DNA from: Sorangium cellulosum So ce56
GTDB taxonomy: Bacteria; Myxococcota_A; Polyangia; Polyangiales; Polyangiaceae
Direction: 5' to 3'
Length of the DNA: 64,000 bases
NCBI RefSeq assembly: GCF_000067165.1
Contig: NC_010162.1
Coordinates: 11,520,501 to 11,584,500, forward strand
Shown: positions 37,369 to 47,027 of the stretch, piece after piece
How positions within the stretch are numbered: the stretch's first letter is position 1
How the letters are laid out: each line of letters starts with the position of its first letter
The notes under the pieces: model-generated
The model's database searches: none
The model's input: the letters and a program-made list of their open reading frames with translations, nothing else
What the model was told of the DNA's origin: nothing
Program-made: the position numbers and the translations under genes

Positions 37369-38418
37369 ATGCGCACCTGCTTTCACTCCATGGCCCTGGC
37401 GGCGCTCGGCGCGGTCGCCCTCGCCGGCTGCCCCGGCGATCCTGCGAGGCCGCCCGAGCAGGGGCCGCCGGCGTGGCGCGTGCTGCTCGACGAGGGCGAT
37501 CTCGACCGCGCGGTCCTCTCGATCTGGGGGACGGCGCCCGACGACGTGTTCGCGGTCGGGGGGCCGCTCGGCAACACGGGCCTCCAGGCGCTCGCGCTGC
37601 ACTACGACGGGGCGAGGTGGCGCGAGCTCCCGGCGGGCGAGGGGACGACCTTCTGGTGGGTGGCCGGCTCCGGTCCGCGGGACGTCTGGATGGTCGGCGA
37701 GCGCGGCCGCGCCGCGCGGTGGGACGGCGCGACGTTCACCGAGCACGCGACGGGGACGGAGGCGACGCTGTGGGGCGTGATCGCGTTTTCACCCGACGAC
37801 GCCTGGGCGGTCGGCGGCATGCCCGGCAGCGGCGCGGACGCGGAGAAGGACATCGTCCTCCGCTGGGACGGCAGCGCATGGTCGCGAGAGCCGCTGCCGG
37901 CGGCGACCGGCCGGGCGCTCTACAAGGTGTGGGGCGAATCGTCCGAGGATCTCTACGCCGTCGGCGAGTTCGGCGTGATCTGGCACCGCTCGGGCTCGAC
38001 CTGGGAAGTGCAATCCGATCCGCCGATCGCGCAGGGCACCCTGTTCACCGCCGCCGGCTGCAGCCGTGAAGAGGTGTACGCGGTCGGCGGGAGAGACGTG
38101 CTCCGCTCGGACGGCGCGTCGTGGCGCAGGCTCGAGATAGAGCTCACGAACGACGTGAACGGCGTCGCCTGCGGCCGCCCGGGGGAGGTCGCGATCGTCG
38201 GTTATGGAGGGCTCAAGCAGCGCCTCGTCGACGGGGCCTGGATCGATGAGTTCACCGACGAGCCCTACGCCGACCTCCACGCCGTCTGGGCCGACGGGGA
38301 AGGGGCCTTCTGGGCGGTCGGCGGGGACTTCCTTAGCCAGCCGACACCCGGCAGAGCCCGCAAGGGCGTGGTGGCGCGCTACGGAACAGGGCAAATCGCC
38401 GACACTGTGAGCCGCTGA
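37369..38418 (+). CDS. Repeat-containing lipoprotein, WD/kelch-like
   Basis: 349 aa from ATG 37369; ATG 37324 is an alternative that would put extra residues before the signal peptide. The lipobox is VALAGC. The mature protein has about six repeats centred on W-G-x-A-P-D-D-V-F-A-V-G-like units (for example SIWGTAPDDVFAVGG and SPDDAWAVGGM), a pattern common in myxobacterial exported proteins and consistent with a beta-propeller. No enzyme motif is seen. It follows the PHM-like gene and is probably co-transcribed with it. Confidence 0.82.
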   Translation: MRTCFHSMALAALGAVALAGCPGDPARPPEQGPPAWRVLLDEGDLDRAVLSIWGTAPDDVFAVGGPLGNTGLQALALHYDGARWRELPAGEGTTFWWVAGSGPRDVWMVGERGRAARWDGATFTEHATGTEATLWGVIAFSPDDAWAVGGMPGSGADAEKDIVLRWDGSAWSREPLPAATGRALYKVWGESSEDLYAVGEFGVIWHRSGSTWEVQSDPPIAQGTLFTAAGCSREEVYAVGGRDVLRSDGASWRRLEIELTNDVNGVACGRPGEVAIVGYGGLKQRLVDGAWIDEFTDEPYADLHAVWADGEGAFWAVGGDFLSQPTPGRARKGVVARYGTGQIADTVSR

Positions 38419-38635
38419 TCACCACGTCGCAGGTATCCTCACCTGCTCGGACATGCCCTTGGTGTGGCATGGTGCATCATGGGACCGTGAACTCGGAGAT
38501 ACGCTGTGGCCGAGCGGTCACGACCAGCGAGACTTTTTTCTTGGGAAATGCTTCAAAGGGGGGCGCTGGTCGTCCGATTGCAACACCTGCGGAGACCACA
38601 CGCGGATCCCGCGCTCTGAACCCAGGAGAATTGGC

Positions 38636-39448
38636 ATGCGACGGACCATTGCTCAGCTTTTTGTGAGTGCGTTTACTTTTGCGGTTCCTGTGCTGATCGC
38701 TTCCTCCGCATCAGCCCAGCCCAATCCATGTGGAAACCTCCAGCTCGCGGCGGCCGGCGAGTGTGAGATTCGAACGGAGGGCGGCTGTGAAGGCTATTGC
38801 GAGCCCGTCCGTTTCGAGGCGGAGTGCTCCGGACGGTGCACTGGCGGCGTGCAGGCGTCGTGTACGGGCCAGTGCCAGGCGGCATGCGAAGGGGAGTGCA
38901 CCGCCGACCCGGGGAGCCTGGACTGCAAGGGGAGCTGCAAGGCGAGCTGCACGGGGAATTGCGAGGCGAGGTGCGAGGCGAAAGCGGGTAGCGACGCCGG
39001 CGCGCGGGCGGACTGCGAGGCGTCGTGCTCGTCGAGCTGCGAGGGCGAGTGCAGCGTGAGCTGCGAGGCGACGCCGCCGAGCGCCTCGTGCGAGGCGAAG
39101 TGCGAGGCGAGCTGCGAGGGGGAGTGCAAGGTCGACGCGAACTTCGACTGCAACTTCAACTGCACGTCCGAGCTCCGGGGCGGGTGTGAGGTGCAGTGCA
39201 CCACGCCGGATGGCGCGCTGTTCTGCAACGGGCAGTACGTCGATATCGCCGGCAGCATGGAGGAGTGTAAGAACTGGCTGCTCTCGCAGGGCGTCGAGGT
39301 CGAATTCCACGCCGAGGCGGAGGCCGAGGCCAGCGTCTCCTGCGCCGCCGCGCCGGGGTCCTCCTCCGCGCCGTTCGCGGGCACGGGGCTCGCGGCGCTC
39401 GTCGCCGGCGTGGGCGTGGCCGCCGCGCGCCGCCGCAAGCGGTCCTGA
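38636..39448 (+). CDS. Cysteine-rich secreted protein with a MYXO-CTERM tail
   Basis: 270 aa from ATG 38636 after CAGGAGA. The signal peptide ends near ASAQP. The middle (about 45-200) has more than thirty Cys, mostly spaced C-x3-C (CTGQCQAACEGEC), with Glu, Ser and Gly between, which suggests a rigid multi-disulfide rod. The C-terminus has Cys, Pro/Ser/Gly, a hydrophobic helix (GLAALVAGVGVAAA) and RRRKR. That is the MYXO-CTERM layout, which is cut by a myxosortase and leads to surface attachment. The 217-bp upstream region shows no other gene. Confidence 0.88.
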   Translation: MRRTIAQLFVSAFTFAVPVLIASSASAQPNPCGNLQLAAAGECEIRTEGGCEGYCEPVRFEAECSGRCTGGVQASCTGQCQAACEGECTADPGSLDCKGSCKASCTGNCEARCEAKAGSDAGARADCEASCSSSCEGECSVSCEATPPSASCEAKCEASCEGECKVDANFDCNFNCTSELRGGCEVQCTTPDGALFCNGQYVDIAGSMEECKNWLLSQGVEVEFHAEAEAEASVSCAAAPGSSSAPFAGTGLAALVAGVGVAAARRRKRS

Positions 39449-39603
39449 GCGGGGCCCGGCGTTCCTGACGGCGCGCGCAGGAGGCGGCTCCGGCGCGCGC
39501 CGCAGCGCGTTCTCGCGTCCTGAACCGAATCCCCCAGGCCGGGTCGCCCCGCGCGGCCCGGCCCGGCTCTCTCCGGCACCGTAGTAGATTCGCGCCCACC
39601 TTG

Positions 39604-41502
39604 ATGACCCTGCTCCGTCGTTCGAAGCCGCGCTGGGCGCTCGCCCTGGCGCTGCTCGCAGGCTGCGAGGCCCGCACGCCGCCCGCGCCGCACCCGGCGG
39701 CGCCCGCGGCGCTCGCGGCCGACACCGCGCCGGCCGTCGCCAGCGCGAGCGCCGCGCCGCGGGCCGCGAGCGCCGCGGCGGCGCCTACGGCCGATGCCGC
39801 GGCGCCGGAGCCGGCGCCGCCGGTGCCGCCGATCGCGCTCGCCTCGGGCGGCCCGCGGGCGGTGCGCGGCGACGCCGGGCTCGTGACCTCGGTCGAGGAG
39901 CACGCGACGCGCGCGGGCGCGGACGTGCTGCGGCGCGGCGGCAACGCGGTCGACGCCGCGGTCGCCGTGGCGTTCGCGCTGGCGGTGACCCACCCGAGCG
40001 CGGGCAACATCGGCGGCGGCGGCTTCATGCTGGTCCGCCTCGCGAACGGCGAGACGCAGGCGATCGACTTCCGCGAGGCCGCGCCCGCGTCGGTGACCAC
40101 CGAGTCGAACATGGCGATGGTGCGCGCCGGCGGACACGGCTATGCGTCCGCCGGCGTGCCGGGCTCGGTCGCCGGCCTCGCCCTGGCCCACGAGCGGTTC
40201 GGCACCCGCCCGTTCGCCGAGCTGCTGGCCCCGGCGATCTCCCTCGCGCGCAAGGGGCACCGCCTCGGCGCGCGGCAGGCGCTGACGCTGCGCTGGGCGT
40301 GGCCGCGGCTGAGGGCCGATCGGGCCGCGAGCGCCATCTGGGGGCGGGGCAAGGCGCCGGTCGCCCAGGGCGAGCTGGTGCGGCAGCTCGATCTCGCCCG
40401 CACCCTCGAGACGCTCGCCGCGGAGGGGCCGCGCGCGTTCTACGAGGGCGCCATCGCCCGGCAGATCGCCGGCGCGATGCGCGAGCGCGGCGGCCACATC
40501 AGCGAGAGCGACCTGCGCGCCTACCAGGCGAAGTGGCGCGCGCCCCTCCGGTTCTCGTACCGCGGCTTCACCGTCGACACGATGCCGCCCCCCTCGATGG
40601 GCGGCGTCGCGCTCGCGGAGATGATGCTCACGCTCGAGCGGCTCAAGGCGCACGAGGCGCCCGCCGACTCGGGGCTGTCGCTGCACCTGTTCGTCGAGGC
40701 GGCGAAGCGGGCGTACGCCGATCGGCGCAAGGTGAGCGCCGACCCCGATTTCGTGGCGCCCGAGACGGCGCAGCTGCTCGCGCAGCTCCTCGACGGGGCC
40801 TACCTGATGCGCCGCAGGCCGCCCGTCGACCCGGAGCGGGCCACGCCGGCGGGCGACATCGCGGCGCCTCTGGGCGCCGTGGCGCAGGAGTCCCCGCAGA
40901 CGACGCACTTCTCGGTGATCGACGCGCAGGGCAACGCGGTCTCGTGCACGACCACCCTGTCGGCGAGCTTCGGCGCGAGGATCGTGATCCCCGGCACGGG
41001 CATCCTGCTCGCCAACGCGATGGGCGCCTTCTCCGAGACGGGGATCAACGCGGTGGCGCCGGGCAAACGCATGGCGAGCTCGATGACGCCCACGGTCGTG
41101 AGCCGCGACGGCAAGGTCGCGCTCGTCCTCGGATCTCCCGGCGGCGACACGATCCCGAACACCGTCGCGCAGGTCCTCCGCAACCTGGTCGATCACGGGA
41201 TGACCATCGACGAGGCGGTCCGCCACGCGCGCATCCACCACCAGTGGATGCCGGATCGCGTGCGCGTCGAGCGGCTGACGCCTCCGCCGAAGGCCGCCCT
41301 CGACGACCTCGCGCGGCGAGGGCACGTCCTCGTGATGGACCCGATGCCGATCGGCGACGCGAACAACCTCCTCGTCGACGCGGCCGGCGTCGCGTGGGGC
41401 TACGCGGACACGCGGGAAGGGGGCAAGGCCGAGGGCGTCAGCGCGCCGGACAAGCTCGACCCGGCGCCGCAGGCCGACGCGCAGTCAACGAGCGCGCGGT
41501 AG
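39604..41502 (+). CDS. ggt: Gamma-glutamyltransferase
   Basis: 632 aa from ATG 39604. The N-terminus has a lipobox (LLAGC) and an Ala/Pro-rich linker. The enzyme part starts at GLVTSVEEHATRAG, with the NAVDAAVA and GNIGGGGFML motifs. The autocleavage nucleophile is the second Thr of PQTTHFSVID, where the large and small subunits are split. SMTPTVV and GSPGGDTIPN (oxyanion region) follow. It hydrolyses or transfers the gamma-glutamyl group of glutathione outside the cytoplasm. The stop lies in the first copy of a 29-bp repeat. Confidence 0.95.
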   Translation: MTLLRRSKPRWALALALLAGCEARTPPAPHPAAPAALAADTAPAVASASAAPRAASAAAAPTADAAAPEPAPPVPPIALASGGPRAVRGDAGLVTSVEEHATRAGADVLRRGGNAVDAAVAVAFALAVTHPSAGNIGGGGFMLVRLANGETQAIDFREAAPASVTTESNMAMVRAGGHGYASAGVPGSVAGLALAHERFGTRPFAELLAPAISLARKGHRLGARQALTLRWAWPRLRADRAASAIWGRGKAPVAQGELVRQLDLARTLETLAAEGPRAFYEGAIARQIAGAMRERGGHISESDLRAYQAKWRAPLRFSYRGFTVDTMPPPSMGGVALAEMMLTLERLKAHEAPADSGLSLHLFVEAAKRAYADRRKVSADPDFVAPETAQLLAQLLDGAYLMRRRPPVDPERATPAGDIAAPLGAVAQESPQTTHFSVIDAQGNAVSCTTTLSASFGARIVIPGTGILLANAMGAFSETGINAVAPGKRMASSMTPTVVSRDGKVALVLGSPGGDTIPNTVAQVLRNLVDHGMTIDEAVRHARIHHQWMPDRVRVERLTPPPKAALDDLARRGHVLVMDPMPIGDANNLLVDAAGVAWGYADTREGGKAEGVSAPDKLDPAPQADAQSTSAR

Positions 41503-41572
41503 CCCGCGCGCGGGCAACGAGCGCGCGGTAGCCCGCGTGCGGGCAACGAGCGCGCGGTAGCCCGCGCCCGAG
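41486..41572. repeat. 29-bp tandem repeat spanning the ggt stop
   Basis: Three copies starting at 41486, 41515 and 41544, each beginning CAACGAGCGCGCGGTAGCCC. The first copy contains the last five ggt codons and the TAG stop (41500-41502). Each copy can form a short GCGCG/CGCGC hairpin. The third copy diverges at its end. Confidence 0.93.
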
Positions 41573-41642
41573 CGACACCGAGCGCGCTGATCGAGCGGAT
41601 CGAGCGGATCGAGCGCTCGGTGGTCCGCCGCGCGCCTCCGCG

Positions 41643-42386
41643 TCAGCGCAGCCTGGGGTCGTAGTTGGCCGCGTCGGCGTCGTCGTCCTCCTTGGGGCGC
41701 ACGACGACGACCGGGCACGGCGCGTTCCGCGCGATCCGATCGGCCGTCGAGCCGCCGAAGAGCCGCTGCAGGGGCGACTGCGGGTGCGTGGCCACGACGA
41801 TGAGATCGGCGCTGAGCTCTCGGGCGAGCGAGACGATAGCCCGGTCCGGTCGGCCCGTGCGGAAGTGCATCGCCATCAGCCGGGCCTGGCCGTCCGCGAA
41901 CCGGTGCTGGAGCACGCGGAGCGACGGCGGCGACGACGCGCCCGGCGTCGTCACGTCGCGCACTGCAGGGGCGACCTGCCGCGGGCCGATGACCACCGCG
42001 TGGATCTCCGTCTCGCCGCGGAGCGCCGCCAGATCGAAGGCGAAGCGCCACGCCCGCCCGCCCGGCTCGGACAGGTCCATCGCGACCACCACGATGTACG
42101 GCTTCACCCGGCGCCCCCCGCGCGCGCTCGCGCGGGTCTCGCTCGCGGGCGCCGGCTCGTTCACGACAGCCGGCGCGCTGGCAGCGGCGGCCGCGCCGCC
42201 AGCGCGCCCCGCCGGCTCGCGGCGCCCTGGCTCGGCCCGCGGGGGGAGCGGCGCCTGGCTGACGGCGCTCGCCTCGCTCGCCCCCGCGGGCAGCGTCTCT
42301 GGCGGCGCGTCGCCCGCCGCGTGGGGCGTGGGGGCGAACGACCTGCCCTGATCGGCGCGCGCAGGCGCCGGTGCTTCGGTTGGCAT
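41643..42386 (-). CDS. Universal stress protein family
   Basis: 247 aa from ATG 42386. About 90 residues of Ala/Pro-rich, probably disordered sequence precede a single UspA domain beginning YIVVVAMDLSEPGGRAWRFA. The ATP-binding motif is present in the C-terminal part as SPLQRLFGGSTADRIARNAP, after LIVVATHP. Such proteins bind ATP and respond to stress. The N-terminal extension is unusual for Usp proteins. It is divergent from purB. Confidence 0.9.
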   Translation of the reverse strand: MPTEAPAPARADQGRSFAPTPHAAGDAPPETLPAGASEASAVSQAPLPPRAEPGRREPAGRAGGAAAAASAPAVVNEPAPASETRASARGGRRVKPYIVVVAMDLSEPGGRAWRFAFDLAALRGETEIHAVVIGPRQVAPAVRDVTTPGASSPPSLRVLQHRFADGQARLMAMHFRTGRPDRAIVSLARELSADLIVVATHPQSPLQRLFGGSTADRIARNAPCPVVVVRPKEDDDADAANYDPRLR

Positions 42387-42568
42387 CGCGCCAACGTTTG
42401 CCGCGCGCCGCGCGTCCGCAAGCGCCCCGCCCGACGGCGCAGGTCGCGCGCGGCGCGGCGCGGCGTGGCGCGCGCAGGCGAGCAGCGCGAGCCGGCCCCC
42501 GCGCGCCCGGACCTCCCTGGGCCACTCCATCCTTGACGCACCCTCCAGACCTTCGCAGCGTCCCGCCC

Positions 42569-43867
42569 ATGATCCCCCGCTACACTCCCGCTGAATTCGA
42601 AGAGCTCTGGTCGCCCGCCACCCGATTCTCGACCTGGCTCGAGGTGGAGCTCGCCGCTTGCGAGGCGATGGAGGCCGAAGGGCTCGTGCCCGCCGGCATC
42701 GCGAAGGGGATCCGCGCGAAGCAGCTCTCGCTCGATCCCGCGCGGATCGAGGCGATCGAGCGCACGGTCAAGCACGACGTCATCGCCTTCCTGACGCACG
42801 TCGAGGAGCTCGCGGGCGAGGGCGCGCGGTGGCTGCACCGGGGGATGACCTCGAGCGACGTGCTCGACACGAGCCTCGCGGTGCTGCTCGTCCGCGCGAC
42901 GGACCTGCTCTCGGCGCGGCTCGACAAGCTCTGCGGCGCGCTCGCGCGGCGCGCGGACGAGCACCGGCGCACCCCGATGATCGGCAGGAGCCACGGCATC
43001 GCCGCCGAGCCGATCACGTTCGGCCTGGCGCTCGCCGGCCACCTCGCGGAGATGAAGCGCGGCAGGGCGCGCCTGCTCGCGGCGCGCCAGGCGATCGCGG
43101 TCGGGAAGATCGCCGGCGCGGTCGGGACGTACGCGCACCTGTCGCCGCGCATCGAGGAGCGCGCGCTCGCCGCCCTGGGCCTGCGCCCCGAGACGGTCTC
43201 GACGCAGGTCGTCGCGCGCGACCGCCATGCCGAGCTCTTCACCGCGCTCTCGCTCATCGCGGCGGGCATCGAGCGGCTCGCGACCAACGTGCGGCACTGG
43301 CAGCGCACCGAGGTCCGCGAGGCGGAGGAGCGCTTCACCGTGGGCCAGAAGGGCTCGAGCGCGATGCCGCACAAGCGCAACCCCATCCTCAGCGAGAACC
43401 TGTGCGGCCTCGCGCGCATCGTGCGCGCGGCCGTGATCCCGGCGCTCGAGAACGTGCCGCTGTGGCACGAGCGCGACATCTCGCACTCGTCGGTCGAGCG
43501 GATGATCGCGCCCGACGCGACCTCGACGCTCGGGTTCATGCTCGACCGCGCCGCCGGGCTCGTGGAGGGGCTGGTCGTCTACCCCGAGAAGCTCCGCCAG
43601 AACCTCGACAGCACGGGCGAGCTCTTCTTCAGCGAGGCGGTGCTCCTGGCGCTCGTCCAGAAGGGCAGGCCGCGGCAGGCGGCCTACGAGCTGGTGCAGC
43701 GCTGCGCGATGCGCGCGATCGCGGGCGAGGGGCGCTTCCGCGACAACCTCGCCGCCGACGCCGACGTCGTGGCGCTGCTCGCCCCGGACGAAATCGCGCG
43801 CTGCTTCGACCTCGACCACGCGCTCTCGCACGTGGACACGATCATCGATCGCGCGCTCCGCGACTGA
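42569..43867 (+). CDS. purB: Adenylosuccinate lyase
   Basis: 432 aa from ATG 42569. Fumarase/lyase-superfamily signature GSSAMPHKRNPILSEN, the MTSSDVLDTS motif, and catalytic His in GRSHGIAAEPITFG. It splits adenylosuccinate to AMP and SAICAR to AICAR, releasing fumarate, in purine synthesis. The length is normal for the bacterial family. No other pur genes are adjacent. Confidence 0.96.
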   Translation: MIPRYTPAEFEELWSPATRFSTWLEVELAACEAMEAEGLVPAGIAKGIRAKQLSLDPARIEAIERTVKHDVIAFLTHVEELAGEGARWLHRGMTSSDVLDTSLAVLLVRATDLLSARLDKLCGALARRADEHRRTPMIGRSHGIAAEPITFGLALAGHLAEMKRGRARLLAARQAIAVGKIAGAVGTYAHLSPRIEERALAALGLRPETVSTQVVARDRHAELFTALSLIAAGIERLATNVRHWQRTEVREAEERFTVGQKGSSAMPHKRNPILSENLCGLARIVRAAVIPALENVPLWHERDISHSSVERMIAPDATSTLGFMLDRAAGLVEGLVVYPEKLRQNLDSTGELFFSEAVLLALVQKGRPRQAAYELVQRCAMRAIAGEGRFRDNLAADADVVALLAPDEIARCFDLDHALSHVDTIIDRALRD

Positions 43868-43914
43868 CCTGCGGCGTTGACCTGCGCGGGCCGGTTTGAC
43901 AGGCTCGGCCCGCC

Positions 43915-45711
43915 ATGGCCGCACCCACACCTGTCCGCTCGCGCTGGCGCCGGCTCGCGGCGCTCGCGCAGCTCGCGGCGCTCGCCGCCTGCAGCGGGAG
44001 CGCCTCGGCGCCGCCTCCGTCTCTCGGCGCGGCGCCCCCGCCGGCCGCGGCGCCCCCTCAGGCTGTGGCGAGCGCCGAGCCCGCGCGGCCGGCGGAGGCG
44101 CCGCGCGAGCCGTTCACCGCGCTGCGCGATCGGATCCTGCGCGAGTGGGTCGCGGACGAGCCGGCCTTCGCGCGCTCGCGCGGGCTGCACGAGCAGGACG
44201 GCAAGGTCTCCGACTACGCCGCCGCGGCGATGGAGCGGCGGCTCGCGCGCCTCGAGCGCGACCGCGCGGCGCTCGCCGCCGTCGACGCCGCGGCGCTCTC
44301 CGCGGACGAGGCGCTCGACCGCGCGCTGCTCCTCCAGCAGATCGACCTCAAGATCTTCAGCGGGAGGGACCTCGAGGAGTGGCGCCGGCGGCCGCAGTTC
44401 TACGGCGATCTGTTCGGCGTGAACCACTACCTCGATCGCGCCTACGCGCCGCTGCCCGAGCGCGCGCGGCGCCTCCTCGAGCACGAGAAGGCGGCGCTGG
44501 CCCAGGCGCCGCGCATCCTCGAGAACCTCGTGAGCCCGATGCCGAAGCCGGTCATCGAGGTGGCCGTGAAGATCTTCCGGGGCTACGCCGAGTACCTGCG
44601 CGGCGATGTCGTCAAGCTGCTCAAGGGCGTGGGCGACCCCGCGTTCCAGGCCGATTTCGAGAAGACGAACGCCGCGCTCGCCGACGCGGCGGAGAAGCTC
44701 GCCGAGCACCTCGCGAAGGTCGAGCTGCCGAAGGGCGACGCGAGCCATGTGCTCGGGGAGGCGCGGTACCGGAAGCTCCTCCTCGCGCAGGAGGGGCTCT
44801 CGATGCCGCTCGCCGAGTTCAAGAAGATGGGCGAGGACGACCTCGCGGCGAACAAGGTGGCGTACCAGGAGCTCGCCAGGAAGGTGAAGACCTCCCGGCC
44901 GAAGGCGGAGCAGCTCCTCGCCGAGGCGACGCGGATGATGGAGTCGGCGCGCAGGTTCCTCATCGACAAGGAGATCGTGAGCCTCCCGTCCGACGAGCGG
45001 GCGATCGTGAAGGAGACGCCGCCCTACATGCGCTGGAACGCCGCCTTCCTCGACGCGCCGGGGCCGTTCGAGCGGAAGGGGCTCGAGGCGTTCTACTACA
45101 TCACGAAGCCGGATCCCTCGTGGCCCCGGAAGGAGCAGGAGGAGTACGTGATGCCGCGGGGCACGCTGCTCTCGACGACCGTGCACGAGGTCTACCCGGG
45201 GCACTTCGTCCAGTTCCTGTGGGAGAGCCGGGCGCCGACCGACGCGCAGAAGATGTTCGGGAGCTACTCGTTCGTGGAGGGCTGGGCCCACTACGCCGAG
45301 CAGGTGATGATCGAGCAAGGGTTCGGCAAGGAGGACCCGCAGAGCCGCCTCGGCCAGCTCGCGGACGCGCTGCTGCGCAACTGCCGGGTGGTCGTGTCGC
45401 TCGGGGTGCACGCGGAGGGCATGAGCCTCGACGAGGCCGAGCGCCGCTTCGTCGACGACTGCTTCCAGGACCGCGCGACGGCGCGGGAGCAGGCGGTGCG
45501 CGCGACGTTCGACCCCGGCTACTTCGCCTACACGCTCGGGAAGCTCCAGATCCTGAAGCTCCGCGAGGAGGCGAAGGCGGCCCTGGGCCCGGCGTTCTCG
45601 CTGCGCCGCTTCCACGACGCGCTCCTCTCGCACGGCTCGCCGCCGCTGCCGCTCGTCCGCGAGCGCGTGCTCGCCGAGCTCAAGGCGCCGATGAGGCCCT
45701 CGACGAACTAG
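43915..45711 (+). CDS. DUF885-family lipoprotein, probable zinc peptidase
   Basis: 598 aa; lipobox LAACS after a short signal, then an Ala/Pro linker. The DUF885 signature is intact: zinc ligands in TTVHEVYPGHFVQF and EGWAHYAEQVM, and Asp/Glu pairs in the all-helical remainder. DUF885 members resemble metallo-carboxypeptidases, but few have known substrates. It probably faces the periplasm or surface. It is co-directional with purB, 47 bp downstream. Confidence 0.9.
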   Translation: MAAPTPVRSRWRRLAALAQLAALAACSGSASAPPPSLGAAPPPAAAPPQAVASAEPARPAEAPREPFTALRDRILREWVADEPAFARSRGLHEQDGKVSDYAAAAMERRLARLERDRAALAAVDAAALSADEALDRALLLQQIDLKIFSGRDLEEWRRRPQFYGDLFGVNHYLDRAYAPLPERARRLLEHEKAALAQAPRILENLVSPMPKPVIEVAVKIFRGYAEYLRGDVVKLLKGVGDPAFQADFEKTNAALADAAEKLAEHLAKVELPKGDASHVLGEARYRKLLLAQEGLSMPLAEFKKMGEDDLAANKVAYQELARKVKTSRPKAEQLLAEATRMMESARRFLIDKEIVSLPSDERAIVKETPPYMRWNAAFLDAPGPFERKGLEAFYYITKPDPSWPRKEQEEYVMPRGTLLSTTVHEVYPGHFVQFLWESRAPTDAQKMFGSYSFVEGWAHYAEQVMIEQGFGKEDPQSRLGQLADALLRNCRVVVSLGVHAEGMSLDEAERRFVDDCFQDRATAREQAVRATFDPGYFAYTLGKLQILKLREEAKAALGPAFSLRRFHDALLSHGSPPLPLVRERVLAELKAPMRPSTN

Positions 45712-45895
45712 CGCGCCGCGGAAGCCGCCATTTTCTTCCTGTTCCAGAGGAGTCAGCGATCGGTCGGAGCGGAGCGTCGACCGGTGGCGATGCCGCGCGC
45801 CCGCGGGACCAGGCTTGCCCGAAGCGAAGGCCTGAGGCGGGTATACTTGTCGTGTACGAACGCGCTACCGATCGGAAGAGCCCGCTGGAGCACGC

Positions 45896-47023
45896 ATGAT
45901 CAACCACCTGACCGTCTCGAACTACCGGAGCCTCGGCGAGAACGTCCGGATCCATTTCGGAAAGCTCACCGTGCTGGTCGGACCGAACGGATCCGGGAAG
46001 AGCAACGTCATGGACGCTTTGCGCTTCGTCGCGGACGCGATGCACATGGGCCTCTCGGGAGCGATCACCATGCGCCATGGGATCGGGGCGGTCCGTCGCT
46101 GGAGCGGCGGGCACCCGTTCAACGTTGTCCTCCGCGTGGGCCTCACGCTGCCCTCAGGGCACGCTGAATACGGTTTTGAGCTGACCGGATCGAGCGCGGA
46201 GGAGTACGAGGTCAAGTCGGAGGATGCCGAGGTCATCCGGTGCGACGAACGCTTCCGTTTCCGGGTCAGCGGCGGCAAGTGGCAGGACGGGCCGGAGGGG
46301 CTCCGGCCGCCGCTGGACAAAAAGAATCTGGCGTTGCAGCTGATCGGAGGCGACGAGCGTTTCGAGGAGCTCGTCCACGCGCTCCAGAACATCGCCGTGT
46401 ACGCCATCTTCCCCGACACGCTGCGCGCTCCGCAGAAGTACAGCCCCAGCAAGCCGATGAGCCGACACGGAGACAACTGGGTCTCCGTCCTGAAGGACCA
46501 ACCCGCCGCCACATGGAAGCCGGAGCTCATCGCAGCGCTCCACAAGCTCACGGGCGACACGCTGGACATCAAGGTGGCGCAGGCCGCGAGCTACCTCGTC
46601 GTCCAGTTCCAGCACGTCTCGCCGAACAAGAAGCCCAAGTGGTTCGACGCCACGCAGGAGTCGGACGGGACGCTGCGCGTCGCAGGCATCATCACTGCGC
46701 TCCTCCAGGAGCCGTCCGTCCCGGTGATCGGCGTCGAAGAGCCCGAACTCACCGTACATCCGGGCGCCATCCCGCTCCTCTATGACCACCTGAAGCAGGC
46801 GACGAAGCGGAGCCAGGTGATCGTTACCACGCACAGCCCGGAGCTCCTCGACCTCGTCGATCCCGAAGCTGTGCGCGTGGTGATGCGTGCCGAGGGGGAG
46901 ACGGTGGTCGCGCCCATGCGCGCGAGCCAGCGGGAGGTGGTCAAGAGCGGGCTCATGACCCTCGGCGAGGTCATGCGCATGGAGGGACTGCAGCAGGAGC
47001 TGCCGTTCGCTGCCGCGGAATGA
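45896..47023 (+). CDS. AAA ATPase of a two-gene defence-like module
   Basis: 375 aa. A RecF/SMC-like N-terminus (INHLTVSNYRSLGEN) leads to Walker A GPNGSGKS at 29-36. The ABC-type signature part is replaced by QESDGTLRVAGIITAL, Walker B is VPVIGVEEPELTVHPGAIPLL, and VIVTTHSPELLDLV carries the switch His. It is overlapped by no other gene; five bases separate it from a DUF4276 gene. AAA ATPases paired with TOPRIM-like partners include OLD, Gabija and PARIS. The resemblance of the pair to PARIS (AriA/AriB) is architectural, not shown by sequence. Confidence 0.85.
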   Translation: MINHLTVSNYRSLGENVRIHFGKLTVLVGPNGSGKSNVMDALRFVADAMHMGLSGAITMRHGIGAVRRWSGGHPFNVVLRVGLTLPSGHAEYGFELTGSSAEEYEVKSEDAEVIRCDERFRFRVSGGKWQDGPEGLRPPLDKKNLALQLIGGDERFEELVHALQNIAVYAIFPDTLRAPQKYSPSKPMSRHGDNWVSVLKDQPAATWKPELIAALHKLTGDTLDIKVAQAASYLVVQFQHVSPNKKPKWFDATQESDGTLRVAGIITALLQEPSVPVIGVEEPELTVHPGAIPLLYDHLKQATKRSQVIVTTHSPELLDLVDPEAVRVVMRAEGETVVAPMRASQREVVKSGLMTLGEVMRMEGLQQELPFAAAE

Positions 47024-47027
47024 ATCG

